A stretch of 64,000 bases of DNA from JAKPAM01 sp047601745 (GCA_047601745.1 JASGIS010000001.1:4960001-5024000), one strand, 5' to 3'; shown: positions 36,123-46,172, counted from the first letter of the stretch. Notes: a model not told the origin generated them from the sequence alone. Made by a program: numbers and translations.

Positions 36123-37559
36123 TCACTGGATCCGCGTCAGCAGATCGTCGAGCGATTTCTTCGCATCGCCGTAGAACATCCGCGAGTTCTCCTTGTAGAA
36201 CAGCGGATTCTCGATGCCCGAATAACCGGTGCCCTGCCCGCGCTTGAGCACGAGCACGTTCTTCGACTTCCAGACTTCCAGGACCGGCATGCCGGCGATC
36301 GGGGAGTTGGGGTCTTCCTGCGCGGCCGGATTGACGATGTCGTTCGAGCCGATCACGATCGCGACGTCGGTCGAAGGAAAGTCGTCGTTGATCTCGTCCA
36401 TCTCGAGAACGATGTCGTACGGCACCTTGGCCTCGGCCAGCAGCACGTTCATGTGGCCCGGCAGGCGGCCGGCGACCGGATGGATGCCGAAGCGCACTTC
36501 CTTGCCCTTGGCGCGCAGCCGCTTGGTCAACTCCGACACCGACTGCTGGGCCTGGGCCACGGCCATGCCGTAACCGGGCACGATGATGATCGACTCGGCG
36601 TCGTTGAGCATCGCCGCCACGCCGTCGGTATCGATCGCCACCTGCTCGCCCTCGATGGCCATCGCCGGCCCCGAGGCCGCGCCGAAGCCGCCGAGGATGA
36701 CGCTGACGAAGTTGCGGTTCATCGCACGGCACATGATGTACGACAGGATCGCGCCCGAGGAACCGACCAGCGCGCCGGTGACGATCAGCAGGTTGTTCGA
36801 CAGCGTGAAGCCGATCGCCGCCGCCGCCCAGCCCGAATAGCTGTTCAGCATCGAGATCACCACCGGCATGTCGGCGCCGCCGATCGCCATGATCAGGTGC
36901 CAGCCGACGGCACCGGCGATCAGCGCGACCAGCACCATCGTCCAGACGCCGGAGCCGTTCGCGTACATGATGCCCAGCAGCAGGCAGACGAGGCCGGCGC
37001 CGATGTTGATCGCGTGCCGTCCGGGCAGCGTCAGCGCCTTCGAATCGATCTTGCCGGCCAGCTTGCCGTAGGCGACGATCGAACCGGTGAAGGTGATCGC
37101 GCCGATCAGGATGCCGAGGAACACCTCGACGCGCATGATCGACAGCTCGACCGGCGTCTTGTGCGCCAGCGTCGCCGCGAAGCCCGACAGCGCGGCCGTC
37201 GTGCCGCCGGCGACCGCCTGCGCGGCCCGACCGGCCTCGACATCGGCATTCAGGCCGATGAACACCGCGGCCAGCCCGACCAGGCTGTGGAAGCCGGCGA
37301 CGAGCTCGGGCATCTGCGTCATCTGCACGCGCGCGGCGACCCGGGCTCCGGCGATGCCGCCGATCACGATCATCACCACCATCGTCCAGACGCTGTCGAC
37401 GCCGGGAGCCAGGATCGTCGCGCCGACGGCGAGCGCCATGCCGATGATCCCGAACCAGACGGCGCGCTTGGCCTTCTCCTGATCGGAGAGCCCGCCCAGC
37501 GCGAGGATGAAGAGAACCGTTGCGGCGATATAGGAAGCTGTCACCAGTCCTGGATGCAT
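36123..37559 (-). CDS. pntB: NAD(P) transhydrogenase subunit beta
   Basis: 478 residues. The N-terminal half is membrane domain II with about eight or nine helices (from ASYIAATVLFILALGGLSD), and the C-terminal domain III binds NADP(H), with GYGMAVAQAQ (about 350) and the late motifs GSNDIVNPAAQEDPNSPIAGMPVL and KRGQGTGYSG. With PntA it couples hydride transfer from NADH to NADP+ to proton entry across the inner membrane, supplying NADPH for reductive pathways such as the sulfite reductase and PHA routes seen nearby. It starts 15 bases after pntA. Confidence 0.96.
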   Translation of the reverse strand: MHPGLVTASYIAATVLFILALGGLSDQEKAKRAVWFGIIGMALAVGATILAPGVDSVWTMVVMIVIGGIAGARVAARVQMTQMPELVAGFHSLVGLAAVFIGLNADVEAGRAAQAVAGGTTAALSGFAATLAHKTPVELSIMRVEVFLGILIGAITFTGSIVAYGKLAGKIDSKALTLPGRHAINIGAGLVCLLLGIMYANGSGVWTMVLVALIAGAVGWHLIMAIGGADMPVVISMLNSYSGWAAAAIGFTLSNNLLIVTGALVGSSGAILSYIMCRAMNRNFVSVILGGFGAASGPAMAIEGEQVAIDTDGVAAMLNDAESIIIVPGYGMAVAQAQQSVSELTKRLRAKGKEVRFGIHPVAGRLPGHMNVLLAEAKVPYDIVLEMDEINDDFPSTDVAIVIGSNDIVNPAAQEDPNSPIAGMPVLEVWKSKNVLVLKRGQGTGYSGIENPLFYKENSRMFYGDAKKSLDDLLTRIQ

Positions 37560-37574
37560 GTTGGCTACCCCTGC

Positions 37575-39143
37575 TCAGCTCTTGCGGAACATCGCCAGCA
37601 TCCGGCGTGTCACGAGAAAACCACCAAAAATATTCACCGACGCCATCAGGATCGACAACGCCGCCAGTATCCACACGATCCAGCTGCTGGAGCCGACCTG
37701 CAGCAAGGCGCCGAGGATGATGATCGACGAGATCGCATTGGTGATCGCCATCAGCGGCGTGTGCAGCGAATGGGCGACGTTCCAGATCACCTGGAAGCCG
37801 ATGAACACCGCCAGCACGAAGACGATCAGGTGCTCCATCAGGCTGGGCGGCGCGAAACTGCCGATCACCAGCATCAGGAAGCCGCCGGCGATCAGCATCA
37901 TCGTCTGCCTGCGGCTCGCCGCCTTGAACGCGGCAACTTCGCGCGCCGCCTTCTGCTCGGCGGTTTCCTCGACCTTCTTCGGTTGCGCCTTGGCGATGGC
38001 CTGGATCTTCGGCGGCGGCGGCGGGAAGGTGATCGCGCTGTCCTTGACGACGGTGGCGCCGCGGATCACGTCGTCCTCCATGTTGACCACCGGCACGCCG
38101 TCCTTGGCCGGCGTCAGGTCGTCCATCATGTGGCGGATGTTGGTCGCGTACAGCGTCGAGGCCTGGGTCGCCATCCGCGACGGGAAATCGATATAGCCGA
38201 TGATCCTGACGCCGTTGGCCGACTCGATCGACTGGTCGGGCACCGTGAGGTCGCAGTTGCCGCCGCGCTCGGCGGCCAGGTCGACGACGACCGAGCCCGG
38301 CTTCATCTTCGCCACCATGTCCTCGGTCCACAGCTTCGGCGCCGGCCGGCCGGGAATCAGCGCGGTGGTGATGACGATGTCGATGTCCGGCGCCAGCTCG
38401 CGGAACTTCTCGAGCTGCTTGGCCTGGAACTCGGGGCTCGACGGCGCGGCATAGCCGCCCGTCGCCGCGCCATCCTGATGCTTTTCCTCGAAGTCGAGGA
38501 ACACGAACTCGGCGCCCATCGATTCGATCTGCTCGGCGACCTCGGGCCGCACGTCGAACGCATAAGTGATCGCGCCGAGCGACACGGCGGCGCCGATCGC
38601 CGCCAGGCCCGCGACGCCGGCACCGACCACCAGCACCTTGGCCGGGGGCACCTTGCCGGCGGCCGTGATCTGGCCGGTGAAGAAGCGGCCGAAGTTGTTG
38701 CCGGCTTCGATGACCGCGCGATAACCGGCGATGTTGGCCATCGACGACAGCGCGTCCATCTTCTGGGCGCGGCTGATCCGCGGCACCATGTCCATCGCCA
38801 GCGCCGTCACGCCCTTGGCGCGCAGCGTTTCGAGCAGCTCGCCGTTCTGCGCCGGATACAGGAACGAAATCAGGATCTGGCCCGGACGGGCGAGCTCGAC
38901 CTCGGACGGTTCCGGCTGCCGGATCTTCGCGACGATATCCGCCTGCGCCCACAGATCGGCGGCGCTCGGCACGACGGTGACGCCGGCTTCGCGATAAGCG
39001 TCGTCGGAAAAGCGAGCGGCGGCACCGGCACCGGCCTCGATCAGACAGTCATAGCCGAGCTTCTTGAGCGCCTGCGCCGATTGCGGCGTCAGCGCGACGC
39101 GCTTCTCGCCTTCGAATATCTCTTTGGGAATACCGATCTTCAT
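37575..39143 (-). CDS. pntA: NAD(P) transhydrogenase subunit alpha
   Basis: 522 residues, full-length fused alpha subunit. Domain I (1-380) starts MKIGIPKEIFEGEKRVALTP and has the NAD-binding GAGVAGLAAIGAAVSLGA (about 172). A Pro/Lys/Glu-rich linker follows (FPPPPPKIQAIAKAQPKKVEE), then four membrane helices (about 415-515) ending in a basic tail. This is the E. coli-type two-gene arrangement rather than the split pntAA/pntAB type. Confidence 0.96.
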   Translation of the reverse strand: MKIGIPKEIFEGEKRVALTPQSAQALKKLGYDCLIEAGAGAAARFSDDAYREAGVTVVPSAADLWAQADIVAKIRQPEPSEVELARPGQILISFLYPAQNGELLETLRAKGVTALAMDMVPRISRAQKMDALSSMANIAGYRAVIEAGNNFGRFFTGQITAAGKVPPAKVLVVGAGVAGLAAIGAAVSLGAITYAFDVRPEVAEQIESMGAEFVFLDFEEKHQDGAATGGYAAPSSPEFQAKQLEKFRELAPDIDIVITTALIPGRPAPKLWTEDMVAKMKPGSVVVDLAAERGGNCDLTVPDQSIESANGVRIIGYIDFPSRMATQASTLYATNIRHMMDDLTPAKDGVPVVNMEDDVIRGATVVKDSAITFPPPPPKIQAIAKAQPKKVEETAEQKAAREVAAFKAASRRQTMMLIAGGFLMLVIGSFAPPSLMEHLIVFVLAVFIGFQVIWNVAHSLHTPLMAITNAISSIIILGALLQVGSSSWIVWILAALSILMASVNIFGGFLVTRRMLAMFRKS

Positions 39144-39704
39144 GGACGTCTCATTCCTCCACAGCGCCGGGATTCATCGTCGGCACCCAGTGTCCGACGG
39201 AATCGCCAATAAAACGGGATTCATATCACATTGGCACGCCGACGCATGCGCCGACGCGAAGGCCCGACGCGCACCGCACTACCGCGCATGCAGGCCATTC
39301 ATGGTTATCCTAAGTTTCGGCCGCGACAACCGGCGCTTCGCGCGGACCATGCCTAAGCGTGGCCAGGTCCGCCGACGAGTGGCGATCCGGCTAGTCTCCT
39401 CGTCAGAGTGTTCGGCGGGAACACCGTAGATAGTCGGTCGACTCATCGATCTTATCATCGATCCGCGCCGCGACACGGCCGATTCCGGCGAGCGCGCCGG
39501 GCCGGCGAACCCAAACGGCCGGGCATGGCGTGAAATCACCTGAAGCTGGTAGATTCCCACCTCCCAGCCGGGACGCGGAATCGCTAGCATTGCGGAGCGG
39601 AAATGCCCGCCGGGCGCGATTGTCCGGCAAGGGCTTCGGATCGGCGCCGTCGGCGACAGGCACCGGCCGGCAGACCAACCAGAGCATACGGAGACCAATA
39701 CACC
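39144..39704. other. Divergent intergenic region, pntA / hydroxyacyl-CoA dehydrogenase
   Basis: 561 bases with no convincing gene. It contains promoters for both flanking genes and one palindrome at 39408-39424 (GTGTTC-GGCGG-GAACAC). The remaining sequence shows no family resemblance in any frame. Confidence 0.55.
39408..39424. promoter_or_regulatory. Inverted repeat in the pntA / hydroxyacyl-CoA dehydrogenase gap
   Basis: GTGTTC-GGCGG-GAACAC, perfect 6-bp arms, about 280 bases from each flanking gene. It is a candidate operator of unknown owner. Confidence 0.35.
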
Positions 39705-40670
39705 ATGACATCCTCGGGCAATGCAGCCATCCTGGACCGCTATCGCAATACCTGCGTGATCGGCGCCGGCGTGATCGGCGCCTCGTGGGCGGCGCTGTTC
39801 CTCGCGCACGGCCTGAACGTCGTCGTCAACGACCCTCAGCCCGATATCGAAAATACCGTCAAGGCCCTGTTCGAACAGGCCGCGCCGACGCTCGAGGCGC
39901 TCGGCCTGCCGCACCAGGGGCTCGAGAAGAACCTGCGCTTCGAGCCCGACCTGCAGCGTGCGGTCGCCGGCGTCGACCTGGTCCAGGAGAACGGCCCCGA
40001 GAATCCCGAGTGGAAGCAGAAGCTTTGGGCGCAGATCGAGCCGCTGGTCCCCGCGCACGCGCTGCTGCTGTCATCCAGCTCCGCGCGTCCGGCGACCGAA
40101 CAAGGCAAGCTGATGAAGGATCCGAGCCGGCTGCTGATCGGTCATCCGTTCAATCCGCCGCACCTGATCCCGCTGGTCGAGGTCGTGCCCGGCGAACGCA
40201 CCCAAGCCCAGGCGACCGCCGACGCGGTGGCTTTCTACGAGGCGCTCGGCAAGGTGCCGCGCGTGCTCAAGAAGGAAATCCAGGGCTTCGTCGCCAACCG
40301 CCTGCAGCGCGCGATCATGCGCGAGTCCTGCTATCTGGTGCAGGAAGGCGTGGTCACCGTCGACGAACTCGACGACATCGTCACCAGTTCGATCGGCCTG
40401 CGCTGGGCCGTCAACGGACCGTTCAGCTCGTTCCACATGGGCGGCGGGCCGAAAGGACTCGAATCGTTCTTCCAGCACCTGGGCAAGAACATGGCCAAGT
40501 CGTTCAAGGTCGTGCCCGACGTCGATCTGGATGAAAAGCTCCAGCGGGTCATCGTCGACCAGGCCGCCGCCTCGTTCGGCAAGGAGCCGATCCCTCAGAT
40601 GGCGCGCAAGCGCGACGACGGCCAGATCGCGATCCTTCACGCGCTGGCGCAGCTTCGCACCAAAGACTGA
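39705..40670 (+). CDS. 3-Hydroxyacyl-CoA dehydrogenase family protein
   Basis: 321 residues from ATG 39705. The Rossmann loop VIGAGVIGASWAALFLAHG (about 17-35) is followed by the catalytic-domain hallmarks SSSSARPATE, GHPFNPPHLIPLVEVVPG (catalytic His), the EIQGFVANRLQRAI hinge, and a C-terminal domain with GLRWAVNGPFSSFHMGGG. This subtype covers L-carnitine dehydrogenase, lambda-crystallin/L-gulonate dehydrogenase and short 3-hydroxyacyl-CoA dehydrogenases. The CoA-transferase gene next door favours a CoA-linked or carnitine-like substrate, which is inference. Confidence 0.85.
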   Translation: MTSSGNAAILDRYRNTCVIGAGVIGASWAALFLAHGLNVVVNDPQPDIENTVKALFEQAAPTLEALGLPHQGLEKNLRFEPDLQRAVAGVDLVQENGPENPEWKQKLWAQIEPLVPAHALLLSSSSARPATEQGKLMKDPSRLLIGHPFNPPHLIPLVEVVPGERTQAQATADAVAFYEALGKVPRVLKKEIQGFVANRLQRAIMRESCYLVQEGVVTVDELDDIVTSSIGLRWAVNGPFSSFHMGGGPKGLESFFQHLGKNMAKSFKVVPDVDLDEKLQRVIVDQAAASFGKEPIPQMARKRDDGQIAILHALAQLRTKD

Positions 40671-40747
40671 CCGATTCGCGGCGGCCAGCCCGGCCGCCGT
40701 CCGACACCCCTGATCATTAGCCACGACCTGTGCGCAGGAGTACCCGC

Positions 40748-41950
40748 ATGACGACCATCTTCGAAGGCCTGAAGGTCATCGACTGCAGCAGTTTCATCGC
40801 CGCCCCCGGCGCCGCCACCGTGCTGTCCGATTTCGGCGCCGACGTCATCAAGATCGAGCCCCCCGGGGCCGGCGACGCCGGCCGCAATCTGTCGCGCCTG
40901 CCCGGCAATCCGAAGACCGATCAGTCGTACAGCTGGTTGCTGGACAATCGCAACAAGCGCGGCATCGTCATCGACCTGGCGCAGCCCGAGGGCCAGGCCG
41001 TGCTGCACCGGCTGGCCGGCGAAGCCGACGTGTTCATCACCAACTACCCGCTGGCGGTGCGCAAGAAGCTGAACCTGAGCTACGAGACCTTGTCCCAGGC
41101 GAACGAGCGGCTGGTCTACGCGTCGTTCACCGGCTACGGCGAACGCGGCGCCGAGGCCGCCAAACCGGGCTTCGACATGACGGCCTACTGGGCGCGGTCG
41201 GGCCTGATGGACGGCTGCCGCCCCGACGCCAGCCTGCCGCCGGCGCGCGCGCTGACCGGCATGGGCGACCACCCGTCGGCGATGTCGCTGTTCGGCGCGA
41301 TCATGGTCGGGCTGTACCAGCGCGAGCGCACCGGCCGCGGCTCGCAGGTCGGCTCCTCGCTGATCGCCAACGGCTTCTGGGCCAACAGCTTCAACGTGCA
41401 GGCGGCGCTGTGCAACGCGACCTTCTTCCCGCGCCCGCCGCGCGAACAGTTGTTCAACGCGCTGACCGCCTATTACCGCTGCCGCGACGGCAAGTGGCTG
41501 ATCCTGACGATCCTGAACGAGGAACGGCAGTGGCCGGTGCTGGCCAAATGCCTGGGCCGCGAAGCGCTGCTCGATGATCCGCGCTTCGCCAAGCAGGCCG
41601 ACCGCTTCAAGCACTCCAAGGAACTGATCGCCGAGCTCGATACGGCCTTCGGCGAACGCGACCGCGACGAGTGGCGCGGAATCCTCAATGCCGCCGGTCT
41701 GGTGTTCGAGATCGTCGCCACGTCCCAGGACACCGCCAGCGACCAGCAGGCGATCGATGCCGGCGTGCTGGTACCGTTCGAGAACGACACGCTGATGACG
41801 GTCGACAGCCCGCTCTACGTGCAGGGCGCCGACAAGGTCAGGCCGCGCAAGGCCCCCGAGGTCGGACAGCACACCGACCAGATCCTCGCCGAGGCCAAGT
41901 ACGGGGCCGACGAGATCGCCAGGCTGCGCGCCGCCAACATCGTCAAGTAA
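40748..41950 (+). CDS. Class III CoA-transferase (CaiB/BaiF family)
   Basis: 400 residues, AGGAG 7 nt before the ATG. It has the family N-terminus LKVIDCSSFIAAPGAATVLSDFGADVIKIEPPGAGD, the catalytic Asp in PGFDMTAYWARSGLM (about 160), and the C-terminal VDSPLYVQG plus PEVGQHTDQIL. It moves CoA between carboxylic acids without a free acid intermediate. It lies 77 bases after the hydroxyacyl-CoA dehydrogenase and is probably co-transcribed; the pair may form a short degradation pathway. Confidence 0.88.
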   Translation: MTTIFEGLKVIDCSSFIAAPGAATVLSDFGADVIKIEPPGAGDAGRNLSRLPGNPKTDQSYSWLLDNRNKRGIVIDLAQPEGQAVLHRLAGEADVFITNYPLAVRKKLNLSYETLSQANERLVYASFTGYGERGAEAAKPGFDMTAYWARSGLMDGCRPDASLPPARALTGMGDHPSAMSLFGAIMVGLYQRERTGRGSQVGSSLIANGFWANSFNVQAALCNATFFPRPPREQLFNALTAYYRCRDGKWLILTILNEERQWPVLAKCLGREALLDDPRFAKQADRFKHSKELIAELDTAFGERDRDEWRGILNAAGLVFEIVATSQDTASDQQAIDAGVLVPFENDTLMTVDSPLYVQGADKVRPRKAPEVGQHTDQILAEAKYGADEIARLRAANIVK

Positions 41951-41958
41951 GCGCAGCG

Positions 41959-42252
41959 ATGCTCTGGCGTTTCTCCGCCAACAACACCCACCTCTACCCG
42001 GGCGCGCTGCTGCGCAGCCTCGACGCGCCCGACGACAGGCACTGGTCGTCGGGCGATGAACTGCTGGTGGAGTTCAGCGACGGCATACTGGTCGGCGCAC
42101 GGCTGCTCGACGTCGATTCCCGCATGGCGGTCCTGCAGATGCCCGGCTATCGCACCGGACACGGCACCGACGTGAGCGAGCGGACGTGGCGAGTCGTGCC
42201 CGGCGGCGAACCGGGACTGGTGCGCGTTCAGAAACGCCTGACCGCGGCTTGA
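41959..42252 (+). CDS. Small conserved-looking protein of unknown function
   Basis: 97 residues, starting 8 bases after the CoA-transferase stop. The sequence (MLWRFSANNTHLYPGALLRSLDAPDD) is soluble, beta-rich in the middle (DELLVEFSDGILVGARLLDVDSRMAVLQM) and has no signal peptide. No family recognised. The tight spacing and coding-like base use argue that it is real and in the same operon. Confidence 0.55.
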   Translation: MLWRFSANNTHLYPGALLRSLDAPDDRHWSSGDELLVEFSDGILVGARLLDVDSRMAVLQMPGYRTGHGTDVSERTWRVVPGGEPGLVRVQKRLTAA

Positions 42253-42353
42253 GGCCGCGCGCCCGACCGCCAGCGCCAACCGCGAACGGGTGACGTGAGA
42301 AACGCCGCGGCCCCTGCCCCTCGGGCTCGGGCTCGATCCGTGGGTGACCGGCG

Positions 42354-42968
42354 CTAAGGCTGCGGCGGCGCTTGCAGACCTTCGCGCAACGTCGCCAGCG
42401 CGGCCTGCAGCGGCTTGTTGCCGACCTTCTGCGCGAGCAGCAGCCCCTCGATGGACAGCATCGTGATGCCGTGGACCTGCGCCCAGCAGGCCGCTGCCTG
42501 GCCTTGCACGGACCGCTTCCTGAACACGCCGGCCCGCTGGCCCCGCTCGAGCAGATCGAACAGGATGCCCAGCGTCTGCAACACGCGCTCGCTCGTGTGG
42601 ACGCTGGCCGCGTCCCCGGCCTCGGCGCTGAACATCAGTCGATAGAGCGCCGGATTGCGCGTGCCGAACTCGACGTAGGCGGCCGCCGCGGCATCGAAGG
42701 CCTTGACGATCGAGCGCGGCCGCGGAGTGATCGCCGCCGCCATCTCGCGGCCCAACTGCTCGAATCCTTGCACGGCCAGTTCGGCCAGCAGCGCCGCCTT
42801 GTCGGCGAAATGCTTGTAGGGCGCCGCATGGCTGACGCCCACGCGCCGCGCCACTTCGCGCAACGTGAACTGCCAGCCCTTCTCGTCGGCCAGCATCTGC
42901 AAGGCCGTATCGATGATCGCCCTGCGCAGGTCCCCGTGGTGATACGGACGGGTCGTCGCCTGTTCCAT
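42354..42968 (-). CDS. TetR-family regulator with WHG-type C-terminal domain
   Basis: 204 residues. Helix-turn-helix at about 12-55 (DLRRAIIDTALQMLADEKGWQFTLREVARRVGVSHAAPYKHFADKAAL). The C-terminal ligand domain has the pattern AACWAQVHGITMLSIEG, characteristic of the WHG group. It is divergent from the second aldehyde dehydrogenase gene, which it probably represses. Confidence 0.86.
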   Translation of the reverse strand: MEQATTRPYHHGDLRRAIIDTALQMLADEKGWQFTLREVARRVGVSHAAPYKHFADKAALLAELAVQGFEQLGREMAAAITPRPRSIVKAFDAAAAAYVEFGTRNPALYRLMFSAEAGDAASVHTSERVLQTLGILFDLLERGQRAGVFRKRSVQGQAAACWAQVHGITMLSIEGLLLAQKVGNKPLQAALATLREGLQAPPQP

Positions 42969-43035
42969 GCCGGATCTCTCTCCCTTCTCGACCGGGGCTC
43001 GCGCCCCGCCGCGTGCGATGTTCTCACGAAGATGC

Positions 43036-43105
43036 CATCAGAAACATAGTTGACAGAAGAAACATCGAACACTACGCTTGCCCAATGTTATCACTGCCTA
43101 CATTG
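43036..43105. promoter_or_regulatory. Repeats in the TetR / aldehyde dehydrogenase gap
   Basis: The 146-base divergent gap holds a direct repeat AGAAACAT (near 43039 and 43057) and an inverted pair CAATGT (43083-43088) / ACATTG (43100-43105). Either could be the TetR operator; position is the only support. Confidence 0.4.
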
Positions 43106-43114
43106 GAGAGCATG

Positions 43115-44536
43115 ATGAGCAGCCCCTATGCAGACCCCGCTCGCGACATGAGGGCGGTGATGGATCGCCAGCGCGACGCCTTCCGGACCGAAGGCCCGCC
43201 GTCGCTCGCGCAGCGCAGGACGGATCTGCGCGAACTGAAGTCGCTCGTGCTCGCCCGCCGCAAGGAGATCGTCGCGGCGCTGCACGAGGACTTCGGCCAC
43301 CGGGCCTCGCACGAGACCGCGATCATGGAACTGATGCCGCTGGTCCAGGCGATCGACTACCAGCACGGCCATCTACGGCGCTGGATGCGGCCCGAGAAGC
43401 GGCGGGTCTCGCTGCACTTCCGGCCGGGGCGAGCGTGGATCCGGTACCAGCCGCTCGGTGTCGTCGGCATCATGTCGCCGTGGAATTACCCGCTGCAGCT
43501 CGCGCTGCTGCCGCTGGCCACCGCCCTCGCCGCCGGCAACCGGGCGCTGATCAAGCCGTCCGAATACACGCCGGCGACCGCCTCGCTGCTGGAGCGGATG
43601 CTGGGCGAAGCGTTTCCCCGCGAGCAGGTGGCGGTCTTTCCCGGCAACGCGTCCGTCGGCCAGGCGTTCTCGGGCCTGCCCTTCGACCACCTGATCTTCA
43701 CCGGCAGCACGGCGGTCGGGCGGGCGGTCATGAAGGCGGCCAGCGAGAATCTGGTTCCCGTCACGCTGGAACTCGGCGGCAAGTCGCCGGTGATCATCGA
43801 CGAAGCAGCGTCGATCGAACGCGCGGCGGCGTCCGTCGCGTACGGCAAGCTGGCCAACTGCGGACAGACCTGCATCGCGCCCGACTACGTGATGGTGCCC
43901 GAAGGCCGCGTCGACGCTTTCGTCGGCGCCTACGACTCGGCCGTTCGCGCGCTCTATCCGGCGGGCCCGGTCAGCGACGACTACTCGTCGATCGTCAACG
44001 AACGGCACTACCGGCGGCTACTCGGCCTGCTGGACGATGCCCGCGCGCAGGGCGCCAGGCTGATCGAAGTCGGCGTCGATCCGGGCAAGGCCGGGCAACG
44101 CGCGCGCAACATCGCGCCGACCGTGGTGGTGGACGCGACCGAGCGCATGGCGATCCTGCAGGAGGAGATCTTCGGCCCGCTGCTACCGGTGCTCGCCTAC
44201 CGGACCCTCGACGAAGCGATCCGCTACGTCAACGAACACCCCAGGCCGCTGGCGCTGTATTTCTTCGGCGATGACCCGAACCGCCAGCGCGTGCTCGAAC
44301 AGACGATCTCGGGCAACGTCACGATCAATGACACGTTGATGCACTACGCGCAGGACGATCTGCCGTTCGGCGGCGTCGGCCCGAGCGGCATGGGTGCCTA
44401 CCACGGTATCGAAGGGTTCAAGGCCTTGAGCCATGCCAAGGGCGTCTTCGAGCAGGGCCGCTGGAACCTGAGCGGCCTGCTGCGCCCTCCATTCGGCCCG
44501 TTGGCGGACGTCGTGCTCAAGCTGATGCTGCGATGA
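43115..44536 (+). CDS. Aldehyde dehydrogenase, coniferyl-aldehyde-dehydrogenase type (second copy)
   Basis: 473 residues from ATG 43115; GGAG lies 6 nt before this ATG and only 3 nt before the preceding ATG at 43112. It has PWNYPLQLALLPLATALAAGN, FTGSTAVGR, the Glu in VTLELGGKSP and the catalytic Cys in NCGQTCIAPDY. The C-terminal VLKLMLR tail is short and hydrophobic. It has the same subfamily markers as the protein from 9677-11152 but differs throughout, so it is an old paralogue. Probably under the divergent TetR. Confidence 0.88.
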   Translation: MSSPYADPARDMRAVMDRQRDAFRTEGPPSLAQRRTDLRELKSLVLARRKEIVAALHEDFGHRASHETAIMELMPLVQAIDYQHGHLRRWMRPEKRRVSLHFRPGRAWIRYQPLGVVGIMSPWNYPLQLALLPLATALAAGNRALIKPSEYTPATASLLERMLGEAFPREQVAVFPGNASVGQAFSGLPFDHLIFTGSTAVGRAVMKAASENLVPVTLELGGKSPVIIDEAASIERAAASVAYGKLANCGQTCIAPDYVMVPEGRVDAFVGAYDSAVRALYPAGPVSDDYSSIVNERHYRRLLGLLDDARAQGARLIEVGVDPGKAGQRARNIAPTVVVDATERMAILQEEIFGPLLPVLAYRTLDEAIRYVNEHPRPLALYFFGDDPNRQRVLEQTISGNVTINDTLMHYAQDDLPFGGVGPSGMGAYHGIEGFKALSHAKGVFEQGRWNLSGLLRPPFGPLADVVLKLMLR

Positions 44537-44551
44537 ACGACGGCAACGGAC

Positions 44552-44695
44552 TCAACGCCGGTTCTTCGCTCCGCCCTGCCTCGCCTTGAATCGCGGGTTC
44601 GACTTGCAGATGACGTAGAGCCGCCCGCGCCGCTTGACGACCTGGCAATCGCGATGGCGTTTCTTGGCATCCTTGAGCGATGAGAGAACTTGCAC
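44552..44695 (-). CDS. ykgO: Ribosomal protein L36, zinc-independent paralogue (type B)
   Basis: 47 residues from GTG 44695 with AGGAG 6 nt before it. The sequence VQVLSSLKDAKKRHRDCQVV, then KRRGRLYVICKSNPRFKARQ, is clearly the YkgO form of L36. The C-x2-C zinc ribbon of ordinary L36 is absent (single Cys at 17 and 30). Such paralogues replace the zinc-binding form when zinc is scarce and are usually Zur-repressed. It lies beside other zinc-starvation genes, and a palindrome overlaps its -35 element. Confidence 0.92.
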   Translation of the reverse strand: MQVLSSLKDAKKRHRDCQVVKRRGRLYVICKSNPRFKARQGGAKNRR

Positions 44696-44734
44696 GACGG
44701 CTCCTGCATGAACGGAAAGATCCGGAGGGCGGTA

Positions 44735-44764
44735 CTATAATCTGAATGATAACAATTTATCAAT
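44735..44764 (-). promoter_or_regulatory. ykgO promoter with operator-like palindrome
   Basis: On the minus strand TTGATA (44764-44759) and TATAGT (44740-44735) are separated by 18 bases. The palindrome TGATAACAATTTATCA (44748-44763; arms TGATAA/TTATCA) overlaps the -35 element, a repression position. It shares ATAACAATT with the receptor promoter at 57431-57439. Zur is the expected regulator, but the match to a Zur consensus is poor. Confidence 0.6.
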
Positions 44765-44829
44765 AGCATTAGTGACGAGGCCGCCTTCGATGGCGGCACA
44801 GCCGGCGCAGGCGGCGCGCCCGACCCGCA

Positions 44830-44911
44830 TCAGAGGCTGAGCGTTTCTCGGTCGTACCCGAAAGGCGGGCATGGACGAAAGACTTTCAGCCTCTGAAAGA
44901 CTCTCAGCCTC

Positions 44912-44913
<2 letters not shown>
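44830..44913. repeat. 18-bp tandem repeat at the GTPase stop, with an inverted copy
   Basis: AAAGACTTTCAGCCTCTG (44878-44895) and AAAGACTCTCAGCCTCTC (44896-44913) are adjacent direct copies; the second meets the GTPase stop codon at 44912-44914. TCAGAGGCTGA at 44830-44840 is an inverted copy of TCAGCCTCTGA (44886-44896), so the 3' leader of the GTPase transcript could fold into a stem with a loop of about 45 bases. Confidence 0.8.
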
Positions 44914-46126
<1,213 letters not shown>

Positions 46127-46127
46127 A

Positions 46128-46172
46128 ATTGCAACCATGTTGCAATATACCTTAATGCAACTCAGTTGCGTT
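46128..46172. promoter_or_regulatory. Two GCAAC-N3-GTTGC operators between the COG0523 gene and zrgA
   Basis: Site 1 is ATTGCAAC-CAT-GTTGCAAT (46128-46146), perfect 8-bp arms. Site 2 is centred on GCAAC-TCA-GTTGC (46157-46169), whose arms lengthen to 9 bases with one mismatch. Centres are 26 bp apart. They fill the whole divergent gap, so one regulator would cover both promoters. zrgA starts 4 bases after site 2, suggesting a leaderless or very short-leader transcript. Zur is the expected owner given gene content; this is inferred. Confidence 0.65.

Noticed and set aside
36453..39212. 919-codon plus-strand open frame over pntAB
   Set aside because: Low-complexity Arg/His/Asp sequence antisense to pntAB.
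39403..39711. Possible 102-residue minus-strand protein in the pntA / dehydrogenase gap
   Set aside because: No ribosome site, no family likeness, and it would overlap the dehydrogenase start.
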